A stretch of 64,000 nucleotides of DNA, taken from positions 1,922,001 to 1,986,000 of the forward strand of contig NZ_JBDNCH010000002.1 of the NCBI RefSeq assembly GCF_039769985.1, in the 5' to 3' direction. The number at the start of each line of letters is the position of its first letter. The first letter of the stretch is position 1. Shown one piece after another: positions 18,854 to 27,840 of this stretch. The notes below the pieces were generated by a model, which saw only the letters and a program-made list of their open reading frames with translations, did no database searches and had not been told where the DNA came from. The position numbers were made by a program, and so were the translations under genes. The DNA is from Ponticoccus litoralis. Its GTDB lineage: Bacteria > Pseudomonadota > Alphaproteobacteria > Rhodobacterales > Rhodobacteraceae.

Positions 18854-19740
18854 GCCTTGTCTCCGAGGTGCTTGATCATCCAGTCGACCATCTCGGGGAT
18901 CATGCGGCTGCCGTCGCCGGTGCCCTTGGCCTCTTCCAGAACCGCCACGGTGCTTCGGGACATGCGGCTGTCGCGGCCCAGATCGTCCGCCATGGTGCCG
19001 TAGTAGCCCACGTCCTTGGCGCCGTTCTCGACCGAGAAGGCAAGGTCGATCTTGCCGTCGACGGCGTAGTTGCGGATGAATTCCATCATGCCGGAGCGGT
19101 TCGGCCCCGCCGCCATCACGTCAAACAGCGCGGTGCGGTCGATCCCCGCCGCATCGGCCATGGCAAAGGCCTCGGACATCGCCATCGCGGTGGTCATGGC
19201 GAAGAAGTTGTTGATCAGCTTGATCGTGTGGCCATTGCCCGTCTTGCCAAGGTGAAAGACGTTCTCGCCCAGCACGTCGAGCACCGGCTTGACCTTCTGG
19301 TAGGCCGCCTCGTCCCCGGCGCACATGATGTTCAGCTTGCCTTCCTTGGCATGCGCGGGCGTGCGGCCCAGCGGCGCGTCGAGGTAGATCGCGCCCTTCG
19401 CCGCCATGTCAGCGGCGATCTTCTGGGTCGAGCCGGGCAACGAGGTGCCGAAGTCGATCACCACGGCGCCCTCCCGCACCCCGGCCAGCACGCCGTCGTC
19501 GCCGTAGATGCGCCCCTCGACCTGCGCCGAGGTCGAGACGCAGAGCATCACGATATCGCTCGCCTCGGCCAGCGCCCCGGCGCTCGCGGCCTCGGTGCCG
19601 CCTCGTGAGACGGCCTCTTCGACGCCGGTGCGGTCGCGATTGCCGAGGACGGTCAGGCTGTAGCCCGCGTCCTGAAGGCAGCCCACCATGGCGCGGCCCA
19701 TCAGGCCCAGTCCGATGAATCCGATACGGGGTTTGGTCAT
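18850..19740 (-). CDS. NAD(P)-dependent beta-hydroxyacid dehydrogenase
   Basis: The 296-residue protein has the N-terminal motif GFIGLGLMGRAMVGCL, the substrate loop DAPLGRTPAHAKEGKL and the catalytic-lysine region NGHTIKLINNFFAM. It is a paralogue of 10034-10972, sharing the unusual APLGRTP loop, so both probably act on similar semialdehyde acids. It is coupled to the downstream SDR by a four-base overlap and follows the Gfo/Idh/MocA gene by 12 bases. Confidence 0.88.
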   Translation of the reverse strand: MTKPRIGFIGLGLMGRAMVGCLQDAGYSLTVLGNRDRTGVEEAVSRGGTEAASAGALAEASDIVMLCVSTSAQVEGRIYGDDGVLAGVREGAVVIDFGTSLPGSTQKIAADMAAKGAIYLDAPLGRTPAHAKEGKLNIMCAGDEAAYQKVKPVLDVLGENVFHLGKTGNGHTIKLINNFFAMTTAMAMSEAFAMADAAGIDRTALFDVMAAGPNRSGMMEFIRNYAVDGKIDLAFSVENGAKDVGYYGTMADDLGRDSRMSRSTVAVLEEAKGTGDGSRMIPEMVDWMIKHLGDKA

Positions 19741-19752
19741 GGTCTTCTCCTC

Positions 19753-20814
19753 TCAGGAACCGTTGAAATCGCCGGGCACGTCTCCGCGTGCCACCGGCTT
19801 GCCGGTCCGCGCCGAGAGCGCGGCGGCCAAAGTCATCTCCAGCGCCGCAAGCCCCTGCGCGCCGGTGCAGAGCACGTCGTCGCTGCCGCCCCCGACCACC
19901 GCCGCAAAGCGGTCGATCTGCACCCGCAGGGGGTCCACGGGGTCGAAGGGCGCTCCGGGCACCCGGGCAAGCGGCTTCGACCACTCGATCTCTCCGGGCT
20001 GGCCGGCCTGCCAGAGCGTCAGCGACGGGAAGGCCAGCGCCCCTTCGGTGCCGGTGAAGCGCATGTAGTCCTCGGTCGACGGCGCGATGGCCGGGTTCTC
20101 GCCGGTCGCCGCCTCGAAGGCCCAGGGCGAGGCGCCCGCGTCCGAAATCAGGATCGACCCCAGCGCGCCGCTTTCGAACCGCAGCGCCAGCGCGGCGCTG
20201 TCCTCGATGGCCAGGCCGCGCACGGCGGAAGAGGTCAGGGCCGTGACCTCGATGGCCTCGCCGTAGAAGAAGGACAAGAGGTCGATCTCGTGGCTGAGGT
20301 TGGTCATCAGCGGCCCGGCCCCGGGCGACCGCCGCCACTCGGGTCCGTAATAGCTGTCGTGCTTGCGCAGGGACCACAGGGCCTGCACCCCCACGGGGGC
20401 GCCGATCCGCTGCAGGGCTGCGCGCGCGGCGGTGGAAAAGGGATGGCAGCGCCGGTGATGGCCGCAATAGAGCGGCAGGCCCTTCTCCTCGGCAAAATCC
20501 AGCAGCGCCCGGCCCTCGTCCAGCGTGCCGGTCAGGGGCTTTTCGACCAGTACCGCCCAACCCCGTTCAAGCGCGGCCCGTGCGGCGGGCGCATGGGCCG
20601 GGGTGGGCGTTGCCACCACGGCGGCGCGCACATGGCCCGGCACCTCCGAGACATCGGCCACCATCGGCAGCCCCCGCGCCGCCAAAGCCGTCCGCAGGCC
20701 CTCGTCCGGCTCCACGACCGCGACCAGCTCCACCCGCTCCGAGAGCCCCGCCACCTCGATATGGCGCTGCCCGATGGAGCCCGCTCCCACGACACAGATC
20801 GGCAGCGCCGTCAT
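19753..20814 (-). CDS. Gfo/Idh/MocA family oxidoreductase
   Basis: This 353-residue protein has an N-terminal Rossmann fold (ICVVGAGSIGQRHIEV) and the EKPLTG motif with the conserved lysine near residue 96. A C-terminal alpha/beta domain follows, with GPLMTNLSHEIDLLSFFYGE carrying the conserved histidine. The family oxidises or reduces sugars and inositols with NAD(P). Its start lies 180 bases from the uxaA stop, a gap holding one extragenic repeat, so it may have its own promoter. Specificity is unknown. Confidence 0.88.
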   Translation of the reverse strand: MTALPICVVGAGSIGQRHIEVAGLSERVELVAVVEPDEGLRTALAARGLPMVADVSEVPGHVRAAVVATPTPAHAPAARAALERGWAVLVEKPLTGTLDEGRALLDFAEEKGLPLYCGHHRRCHPFSTAARAALQRIGAPVGVQALWSLRKHDSYYGPEWRRSPGAGPLMTNLSHEIDLLSFFYGEAIEVTALTSSAVRGLAIEDSAALALRFESGALGSILISDAGASPWAFEAATGENPAIAPSTEDYMRFTGTEGALAFPSLTLWQAGQPGEIEWSKPLARVPGAPFDPVDPLRVQIDRFAAVVGGGSDDVLCTGAQGLAALEMTLAAALSARTGKPVARGDVPGDFNGS

Positions 20815-20867
20815 GCCCTGTCGCCCTCAGGCGTCCCACGTCGATCCGTCATACCGTCCCCTTGGTC

Positions 20868-20893
20868 TTCTTCTGTCTTCAAATATCCCGGGG
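20868..20893 (-). repeat. Extragenic repeat copy (short form)
   Basis: It reads cttcttctgtcttcaaatat then cccgggg, the reverse of the common box. It lies in the 180-base gap between uxaA and the Gfo/Idh/MocA gene. Confidence 0.65.
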
Positions 20894-20994
20894 TCGTCAT
20901 TGTCGCGCCATTGGTCCGAGAGACAATGACGACGGCAGAGCCCCGGTCCGCCGGTTGTTCAGGGCGTCCCGCGTCACCGCGGATCGCCCGCCCG

Positions 20995-22486
20995 TCACAT
21001 CACCGCGCCGATCTGCCAGGGCACGAACTCGTAGTCGCCAAGACCCTGAAGTTCCGACTTGGTCTTCTCGCCGCTGGCCATGCGCAGCCACATCTCGTAG
21101 ATCTCGCGGTACGACCTCCTCGACCGTCTTGCCGTCTGACAGGATGGTGCCCGCGTTCACGTCCATGTCCTCGTGAAGCCGCCCGTACATCTCGGAGTTG
21201 GTGGCCACTTTCATGCAGGGGCTGGGCTTCGACCCGAAGGCCGACCCGCGCCCGGTGGTGAAGCACACGAGGTTGCATCCGCTTGCGATCATGCCCGTGA
21301 CCGAGGCCGGATCGTAGCCCGGGCTGTCCATGAAGACGAAGCCCCCGGCGGTCACCGGTTCGGCATATTTGAAGACGCCCATCAGCGGTGTCGTGCCGCC
21401 CTTGGCGGAGGCGCCCAGCGATTTTTCGAGGATCGTGGTCAACCCGCCCTTCTTGTTGCCGGGCGAGGGGTTGTTGTCCATCGAGCCGCCCGCATTGGCG
21501 GTATAGCGCTCCCACCAGTGGATCAGCTCGATCAGCTTGTCGCCGACCTCGCGCGAGGCGGCGCGGGCCGTCAGCATGTGCTCGGCGCCGTAGATCTCGG
21601 GGGTTTCGGACAGCACGCCGGTGCCGCCCTGCGCCACCAGCAGGTCGCAGGCGTAGCCCACGGCGGGGTTGGCGGTGATGCCCGACCAGGCGTCAGAGCC
21701 GCCGCATTCGAGACCCACCATCAGCTCGGAGGCGGGGCATTCCTCGCGTTGCGCCTCGTTGACCAGGGGCAGCATCTTCTCGATCTTCGCGATGCCCATC
21801 TCGACCGTCTTGCGCAGCCCGCCCACGTCCTGGATGTTCATGGTCTGGAAGAGCGGGCCGGGGGTCAGGCCATAGGCCTCGATCAGCCAGTCGATCTGCA
21901 TCATCTCGCAGCCCAGCCCGGCCATCAGCACGGCGCCGACATTGGGATTGCGGGCATAGCCCCAGAGCGTGCGCTGCAACAGTTCGAAGCCGGTGCCGTC
22001 GCCTCCCATGGCGCAGCCGGTGCCGTGCACGAAGGCGGTCACGCCGTCGACATTGGGGTAGGCGGCAAGGCGTTCGGGGGTGAAATGCTCGGCGATCTTG
22101 CGCGCGGCGGTGGCCGAGCAGTTCACGCTGGTCAGCACGGCGATGGTGTTGCGCGTTCCGACGCGCCCGGTGGGGCGGCGATAGCCCATGAAGGTGTCGC
22201 GGGTCGTGGCCTTGGGGGCCGCGCGCAGGTTGGTGCCGAACTCGTAGGCGGTATCGACGTTGCGGAACTCGAGGTTGTGGGTGTGGACATGCGCGCCCTC
22301 GGCGATGTCCTCGGCGGCGTAGCCGATGACCTGCGCGTATTTGCGCACGGCCTCACCCCTTGCGATGGGCTGGCTGGCCATCTTGTGGCCGCGCGGGATC
22401 AGCTGGGTGGCGCCGTCCTGCCCGATTTCGAGGGGGCGGATGGCTGTGACGACATTGTCGGCGTCGGAAAGGCGGACTGTGTTCAT
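20995..22486 (-). CDS. uxaA: UxaA family altronate/galactarate-type dehydratase with apparent one-base insertion near its 3' end
   Basis: About 496 residues match the length of altronate dehydratase UxaA. The N-terminal SAF domain (residues 1-90, with IPRGHKMAS and HVHTHNLEF) precedes the catalytic domain (VNCSATAARKIAEHF, GLECGGSDAWSGITANPAVG, NPSPGNKKGGLTTILEKSLG). The family dehydrates altronate or a related aldarate to a 2-keto-3-deoxy acid. The frame breaks at 21106-21113 (word gcggtacg) and resumes EIYEMWLRMASGEKTKSELQ, the expected C-terminus. The ATG at 22486 is the family start. It lies downstream of the second PhyH gene, after a 121-base gap. Confidence 0.85.
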
Positions 22487-22527
22487 GGCGTGCCTGTCTG
22501 GTCTGGCTCGGGGGTGGTTGCGTCGGA

Positions 22528-22583
22528 GGGGGCTCTGCCCCCGCTCCTTCGGAGCCCCCCGGGATATTTCCGGACAGAAGAAA
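22528..22583 (+). repeat. Extragenic repeat copy with hairpins
   Basis: A ggggctctgcccc hairpin and gctccttcggagc hairpin are followed by cccgggatatttccggacag and aagaa. It sits between the second PhyH gene and uxaA on the leftward strand. Confidence 0.7.
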
Positions 22584-22607
22584 CCAGGGGGCATCGGGGT
22601 GGAAGGG

Positions 22608-23558
22608 TCAGGCGCAGGCGGGGCTGTCGCCTTTCCAGCGGTGAATGGGGATGTGGTCCTTCGGGGCGAGGGCGGCGCGGGTTTCTTCCCATTGCCGCTT
22701 CCAGTGCTGCCAGTCGCGGAACTCGCTGTCGGGGTTGGCGCGGGAGCGAGCGACGAAGTCCGGGAAATGGGCGCGGCCCGTGGGCTGGCCGGTGACGTTG
22801 TAGCGGATGTCGAAGCTCCAGCGGAAGCTGTCGGAGGTGTTGTCGAAGGAGCAATGCGGCGTCAGCGGGTGGAAGAGCACCGCGCCGCCGGCCTTGACCG
22901 GCAGGGCGACCGCCTTCGTCTCGTCGAGGCAGCCCGCGGCGATGGAGGTCTGGCGCTGCGGGCAATGCGGGTACATCTGCGGCTTGCCGGGGATCACCTT
23001 GAGGCAGCCGTTTTCCGGGGTGGCGTCGCCGATGGCGAGCCAGACGGTGACGATCTGCGTATCGTCGCCCTCTTCATGGGCGACGGCGCGGTCCTGATGC
23101 CAGTCGGTGGCCTGGATATGGGCCGTTGCCTCGCCGGCGCGCAGGGTGCGGCTGGGGGGCTTCAGCCGGACATGCTGGATCGGGTTCGAGGTGAGTTCCG
23201 GGCCGATCAGATCCTCGACCATGTCCAGAAGGCGCGGATCGGTCAGCATCTGCATCACCGCCGGGCCGATGTGGAAGGGGGTGTCGGCCTCGATCTTCGA
23301 GCCGGGCAGGGTGATGTCCATGGGCTGGAACCACTCGCAGCCTGCCGCATAGGCGGCGAGCAGCTTTTGCCAGAAATCCAGGTCGGTGCCGTCGGGCACG
23401 CGGCCCTCGGCCTGCCATCCGGCGTAGAGCCGGTCCATGACGGCGCCGTATTCGGCCCTGATCGCCGTCAGGGTGTCGGCGGAGAGCACGTTCTCGACGA
23501 CGAGGTAGCCTTCGGTCTCGAAGAACTCGACCTGTTCCGGGGTTAGCATGCGCGTCAT
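22608..23558 (-). CDS. Phytanoyl-CoA dioxygenase (PhyH) family protein
   Basis: The intact 316-residue protein starts LTPEQVEFFETEGYLVVENVL, the usual PhyH opening. The iron ligands are in TDWHQDRAVAHEEG (HxD) and in VLFHPLTPHCSFDN (distal His). The 2-oxoglutarate arginine is probably in RWSFDIRYN. It is an Fe(II)/2-oxoglutarate-dependent oxygenase, lying upstream of uxaA in the leftward block. Together with the homologue at 10976 it suggests an oxygenase step on a sugar-acid-like or methylated/etherified substrate in this island. Confidence 0.85.
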   Translation of the reverse strand: MTRMLTPEQVEFFETEGYLVVENVLSADTLTAIRAEYGAVMDRLYAGWQAEGRVPDGTDLDFWQKLLAAYAAGCEWFQPMDITLPGSKIEADTPFHIGPAVMQMLTDPRLLDMVEDLIGPELTSNPIQHVRLKPPSRTLRAGEATAHIQATDWHQDRAVAHEEGDDTQIVTVWLAIGDATPENGCLKVIPGKPQMYPHCPQRQTSIAAGCLDETKAVALPVKAGGAVLFHPLTPHCSFDNTSDSFRWSFDIRYNVTGQPTGRAHFPDFVARSRANPDSEFRDWQHWKRQWEETRAALAPKDHIPIHRWKGDSPACA

Positions 23559-24113
23559 TGACGGACCTCCTTCAGCCTGTCGCGGTGGAAGGCGCTGCCC
23601 GGACCGGGCCTTTCGGGCGCGGGGGCCATGCCTTCGGAAAGGGGCGGGGGCGTTTCGAGGCCGCGCCCGAGGCCCCGTGGCGCCCTGTGGCTGCGCGTCG
23701 GGGGCGCGGCAGACGGGTGCACGGCGGCATCAGCGCGCCGCTTGCGCGGCGGGGGGAAGGGGGCATGGCCGGGCCGGATGGGGGAGCCTCGGAAAGGGCG
23801 CGATGGGGGCGCCGCGGAGGGGGGGCGGTGCCTTTGGCGCTCTCGCCCCGGGGCGAGGCCTCTTGCATCGAGACCGCGACGGCTGTGTCGGGCGGGATGC
23901 GCATGCGGTCGGGCTGAAGGCGGTCGGAGATGGGCATGGCGGCCTCTGGCTGGGGGCTGCCGTCGCCATTGTCTTTCGGGCCAATGGCGCGACAGGGATG
24001 AGCCCCGGAGGTATTTGGGCCAAGAAGAAGCCCGGGTTCGGGGAGAAAGAGGGGCGTTCGTCCGGGATGAGAGGGAGGCCGGGGCGCCTTTTCGGCGTCC
24101 CGGCCCGGGCGAT
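23559..24113. other. 555-base stretch without a supported gene
   Basis: It lies between the PhyH gene and dctM. It holds one extragenic repeat (24002-24031) and very GC-rich sequence. A leftward frame at 23937-23572 begins plausibly (PISDRLQPDRMRIPPDTAV) but becomes a Pro/Arg/Ala-rich run with no recognisable domain. I do not call it a gene; it could be a remnant. Confidence 0.5.
24002..24031 (+). repeat. Extragenic repeat copy (gtatttgggccaagaag variant)
   Basis: It reads gccccggaggtatttgggcc then aagaagaag. The variant shares its spacer with the 12021 arm rather than the gacagaagaa type. Confidence 0.6.
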
Positions 24114-25709
24114 CTAGAGGAAGATCGTGATGATGGGGGGCCAGGCCAGCAGCACCATCAGTGCCAGCAGTTGCAGGCAGATGAACGGCAGGAAGCCCCT
24201 GAAGATGTCGGTCAGCGAGATATGCGCCGGGGCCACGGACTTCAGGTAGAAGGCGGCGGGGCCGAAGGGCGGCGAGAGGAAGCTGACCTGCATGTTCATA
24301 CAGAAGACCACGCCGAACCAGATCGGGATGAAGCGCGGGTCGATGCTGCCGAACCAGCCGATCTCTTCCGGGGGCAGGCGGATGACGATGGGCAGGAAGA
24401 CCGGCATGATCAGCAGCACGATGCCGATCCAGTCCATGAACATCCCCATGATGAGGAAGATCAGCATCATCAGCAGGATCACCCCCATGGTGGGCAGGTC
24501 GGAGTTGACGATCATGTTGGCCACGTAGGTCGGGCCGCCCGCCAGCGTGTAGGCCGCCGCGAGGGCCGCCGCGCCGATGGTCACCCAGATGATCGTGCCG
24601 GTCGACCGCAGGGTGCGCATGAGGCTGTCCCAGACGATGTCGAAGGTCATCTCGCGCCGGAGCAGGCCGATGACGAAGACCGCCACGACGCCCATGCCCG
24701 CCGCTTCGGTGATGCCGGTGATGCCCATGTAGATGGAGCCCAGCACCACGCCGATGACGATGATCGGGGCGACGAGGCCCTTGCCCATGTCCCAGCCCTT
24801 CGCCGTGCGCTCGCGTCCGATGATCACGAAGACCAGCAGGGCGGCGATGGCGAAGGCGCCGATGATCCAGGGGATGTCCGAGACCATGCCCAGCACGATC
24901 GGGTCCACGCCCTCGCGCACGACGTTGTCGCCGGTCACCGTGAAGAACAGCGCCCGGAGCAGCAGGAAGCCGGTGAAGTACATGGTGAACTTGGCGAGGA
25001 AGCCGAGGAACATCATGCCCTTCTCGCCACCCTTGGGGGCGTCGGGGTCTTCGGGCGGCAGCGGCGCCAGCGCGGGATTCATCTGCGTGCGCACGATGAT
25101 GTAGATCAGGAAGAAGGTCGCCAGCATGAAGCCCGGCAGGAAGGAGGCGGTGAACAGCGCCTTGATCGAGGTCTCGGTCACCAGCCCGTAGAAGATCAGG
25201 ACGATCGAGGGCGGGATCATGGTGCCCAGCGAGCCGGAGGCGCAGATCGTGCCGATGGCGAGGTTCTGGTCGTAGTTCAGGCGCAGCATCTGCGGCAGGG
25301 CGATCAGGCCCAGCAGAACCACCTCGCCGCCGATGATCCCCGACATCGCCGCCATGATGACGGCCATGATCGAGGTCACGATGGCGATGCCGCCGCGGAC
25401 GCGGCTGAGCCAGACGTTCAGCGAGTTGTACATGTCCCGCGCGATGCCGGATCGTTCCAGCAGCGCCGCCATGAAGATGAACAGGGGCACCGATATGAGG
25501 ACGTAGTTCGTCATCTGCCGGTAGACCGCCTGCCCAAGGACCGACAGCGGTCCCTGTCCGAAGGTGCGGAACAGGATGTCGACGTCGAATTTCAGGACCA
25601 GCGTCACCACGGCAAGGAAGGCCGAGGCAAAGCCCAGCGGCATCCCGATGGCGAGCAATGCGAACATCGCCAAGAGGACGATCAGGGAGAGTGTGCCGAC
25701 GTCGACCAT
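24114..25709 (-). CDS. dctM: TRAP transporter large permease, DctM type
   Basis: The 531-residue protein has about 12-14 membrane segments. Family stretches include SVPLFIFMAALLERSGIARDMYN, ASGSLGTMIPPSIVLIFYGLV and GMFMDWIGIVLLIMPVFLPI. It is larger than the usual 430 residues because of an extra cytoplasmic/membrane region around residues 210-310 (APLPPEDPDAPKGGEKG). DctM is the Na+-coupled transport subunit, taking an organic acid delivered by the binding protein. It shares one base with the end of dctQ and forms a leftward operon with dctQ and dctP. Confidence 0.93.
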   Translation of the reverse strand: MVDVGTLSLIVLLAMFALLAIGMPLGFASAFLAVVTLVLKFDVDILFRTFGQGPLSVLGQAVYRQMTNYVLISVPLFIFMAALLERSGIARDMYNSLNVWLSRVRGGIAIVTSIMAVIMAAMSGIIGGEVVLLGLIALPQMLRLNYDQNLAIGTICASGSLGTMIPPSIVLIFYGLVTETSIKALFTASFLPGFMLATFFLIYIIVRTQMNPALAPLPPEDPDAPKGGEKGMMFLGFLAKFTMYFTGFLLLRALFFTVTGDNVVREGVDPIVLGMVSDIPWIIGAFAIAALLVFVIIGRERTAKGWDMGKGLVAPIIVIGVVLGSIYMGITGITEAAGMGVVAVFVIGLLRREMTFDIVWDSLMRTLRSTGTIIWVTIGAAALAAAYTLAGGPTYVANMIVNSDLPTMGVILLMMLIFLIMGMFMDWIGIVLLIMPVFLPIVIRLPPEEIGWFGSIDPRFIPIWFGVVFCMNMQVSFLSPPFGPAAFYLKSVAPAHISLTDIFRGFLPFICLQLLALMVLLAWPPIITIFL

Positions 25710-26524
25710 TACGTGTTGTCCTCTTCCAGCGTGCGGCGGATGTTCTCGATCTCGTGTTCGTCGATGTCATCGGCGCTGTGATGTTCGGGCGCCTTGTTCC
25801 AGTCGGCGATCAGGTTGGAAATCGCCCGGATCGTCACCAGGCCGATGGCCACCAGGATCGCCATCTTCACGGTGCCCGGCAGCGGTGGGTCCTGTGCGGT
25901 GCCGAAGGTCTCCATCCGCATCAGGCGGCGGATGGCGTCGTTCCAGCCACCCCAGACGAGGGCGAAGAAGAACAGGACGATCAGCAGGACCGAGATCACG
26001 TCAGAGGTCTTCTGCATCCAGCGGGGCATCATGTCGTAGATCACGTAGATGCGGATGTGGCTGCGCTGCTGCATGGCGTATTGCCCGGCCAGCAGGAAGA
26101 CGATGGCGGCGATCCAGAGCGACAGCTCGTTCGCCCAGAGCGTCGGCGCCGAGAAGACGTAGCGCGCGACGACCTCGTAGAACATCACGATCACGATGAT
26201 TGCGACCGAAATCATCGCCAGCCGCGAGATCACCAGGCTGACCATGTCGAAGAAGCCGTCCGGCTCGGCCTCGATGGCGCCCTTGAAGTCCGCAAGATAG
26301 AGCGAGGCGAAGAGCAGCGCCCCGGTCATGGCCACAAGCATCAGCACCACGATGGGGCCACCCTCGGCGGGGCGGATCATCTGGTGCATGCCGATGGCGT
26401 CGGCGGAAAAGATCGCGTTCACGACGAGCCAGGCGTAGATGAGCAGCGTCACAGCCGTGAAAGCGATCATCGCCAGCTTCACGGGACGCCTCATAGAGCC
26501 CAGAAACAGGCTTTTGTCCTGCAT
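25709..26524 (-). CDS. dctQ: TRAP transporter small permease, DctQ type (long form)
   Basis: This 271-residue protein is longer than typical DctQ (160-200). The family core is residues about 110-255 (VARYVFSAPTLWANELSLWIAAIVFLLAGQYAMQQRSHIRIYVIYDMMPRW), with an added N-terminal part carrying two or three further helices. DctQ couples to DctM and supports the binding-protein interaction. Its start lies 110 bases after dctP, separated by a weak terminator hairpin. Confidence 0.88.
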   Translation of the reverse strand: MQDKSLFLGSMRRPVKLAMIAFTAVTLLIYAWLVVNAIFSADAIGMHQMIRPAEGGPIVVLMLVAMTGALLFASLYLADFKGAIEAEPDGFFDMVSLVISRLAMISVAIIVIVMFYEVVARYVFSAPTLWANELSLWIAAIVFLLAGQYAMQQRSHIRIYVIYDMMPRWMQKTSDVISVLLIVLFFFALVWGGWNDAIRRLMRMETFGTAQDPPLPGTVKMAILVAIGLVTIRAISNLIADWNKAPEHHSADDIDEHEIENIRRTLEEDNT

Positions 26525-26554
26525 GGTTCAGCCCCCTGCCTTGATTTTGGGTGT

Positions 26555-26586
26555 AAAAAAGCGAGCCCCTGAAACAAGGGGCCCGC
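26555..26586 (-). terminator. Terminator or attenuator between dctP and dctQ
   Basis: On the leftward strand a 10-pair stem with one mismatch (26561-26570 with 26577-26586, loop of six) is followed by six T. It follows dctP and precedes dctQM, so it would let more binding protein be made than permease. Confidence 0.65.
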
Positions 26587-26634
26587 CATGGTCCTCCATG
26601 CGGCCCGGCGCGTGGTCGCGTCGGGCCAGCCGGA

Positions 26635-27647
26635 TCACTCGATCAGGCCCAGCTTGGTCATGTATTCCTTGTGGCTGGCCAGGATCGCGCCTGCCTCGGG
26701 CGACCGGGTGCCCCAGTCTTCCCAGGCGACCTGGGCGGCGCGCCGGAACTCCGCGCGGTCTTCCGGCGACCAGTCGTAGAGGGTCACGCCCTGCTCGACC
26801 AGCGCGGCGGCGGCTTCGGCATTGGCCTTCTCGTTCGCAAGCGCGATCTGGAAGGACAGCTTCTGCCACGCGGTGTCGATGATGCGGCGGTGCGCGTCGC
26901 TCAGACCGTCCCAGACGGCCTTGTTGCAGGCCAGGTGGTCCGAGGGCATCGAGTGGAAGCCGGGGTAGGTGGCATGCTTGACGATGTCGTAGAGGCCAAG
27001 ACCGACGTTGTTGGCCAGACCGGAGGCGTCGGCGCCGTCGATGATGCCGGTTTCAAGCGCGGTAAAGATCTCGGTGAAGTCCATCACGATGGGCGAGGCG
27101 CCCAGCTCTTCGAAGATCTCGGTTTCCATGCCCGGGGGCGACCGGAACTTCCAGCCCTTGATGTCTTCGAAACCGTTCAGCGGCTTGGAGGAGGACAGCG
27201 ATTCCTGACCGTAGATCGACCAGCCGATCAGCTGCATGTCGTTGGCGTTGTACAGTTCCTGGGCGGCGTCGTAGCCACCGCCGTGGTACAGCCAGCTGTA
27301 CTGCTGCCGGGGGTCTCGTAGCCGCCCATGATGTCGCCGACGAACTGGAACGCCGGGTTCTTGCCGGTCTGGTAGGCGCCGCCGGTGGCATCGCAGTCGA
27401 CGATGCCGTTGATGGCCGCGTCGAAGGTTTCGGTCGTGGCGACCACGGACGAGCTGTAGAACATCTCGATGGCGATGGCGCCGTCGGACATGGTCTGCAC
27501 GTCGTCGATGAAGGTGGCCAGCATCTGGCCGGTCGGGTGCTCGGTTGCGTAATGGGTCTGCATGCGCAGGGTGACGTCCTGCGCAAAGGCCGGAACGGCC
27601 ACGACCGAGGCCATCGCCGCGGTTTTCAGAATCGAGACAAGCTTCAT
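26635..27647 (-). CDS. dctP: TRAP transporter substrate-binding protein, DctP type, with apparent one-base deletion
   Basis: About 337 residues begin with a signal peptide (MKLVSILKTAAMASVVAVPAFA). The mature start, QDVTLRMQTHYATEHPTGQ, is typical of periplasmic DctP proteins. FRSPPGMETEIFEELGASPI contains the conserved arginine that holds the ligand carboxylate. The frame breaks at 27307-27313: ...GDIMGGYETP in one frame and QQYSWLYHGGGYDAAQEL in the next join neatly if one base (forming a Trp codon) is restored. Operator site 3 is 58 bases upstream. A sugar acid is the expected ligand, by context. Confidence 0.85.
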
Positions 27648-27704
27648 CAGTATCCTCCCAGAGGGGGCCGGAGCCCCGGAAAAGTTGCGCGTCCTCCACG
27701 CGCA

Positions 27705-27718
27705 GATGGTATACCATC
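27705..27718. promoter_or_regulatory. Palindromic operator GATGGTATACCATC (site 3)
   Basis: A perfect 14-base palindrome lies 57 bases upstream of the dctP start, in the 193-base divergent gap with gntR. It shares the core with sites 1, 2 and 4. Confidence 0.75.
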
Positions 27719-27760
27719 GGGTTAGAACGCTAGCGAAAGCCGCCTCGACAATCAACCATT

Positions 27761-27774
27761 TTTGGTATACCAAA
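27761..27774. promoter_or_regulatory. Palindromic operator TTTGGTATACCAAA (site 4)
   Basis: A perfect palindrome lies 66 bases before the gntR ATG, with centre-to-centre spacing of 56 bases from site 3. It suggests autoregulation, and possibly looping with site 3. Confidence 0.75.
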
Positions 27775-27840
27775 TTTCGGAAATTGCTCTGCGTGGAAGA
27801 AAAAGCGACATTCCCGCAGGGTCGAAGGACTGGGGGGAGC

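Noticed and set aside
23572..23937. Leftward open frame between dctM and the second PhyH gene, starting PISDRLQPDRMRIPPDTAV
   Set aside because: It has operon-like spacing and a protein-like first 30 residues. The rest is a Pro/Arg/Ala-rich run typical of out-of-frame GC-rich sequence, with no domain and a poor ribosome site.
23572..25770. Very long antisense and alternative-frame open reading frames over dctM and many other genes
   Set aside because: High GC at third positions creates long shadow frames. They have Arg/Pro/His-rich composition and lie across strongly recognisable genes.
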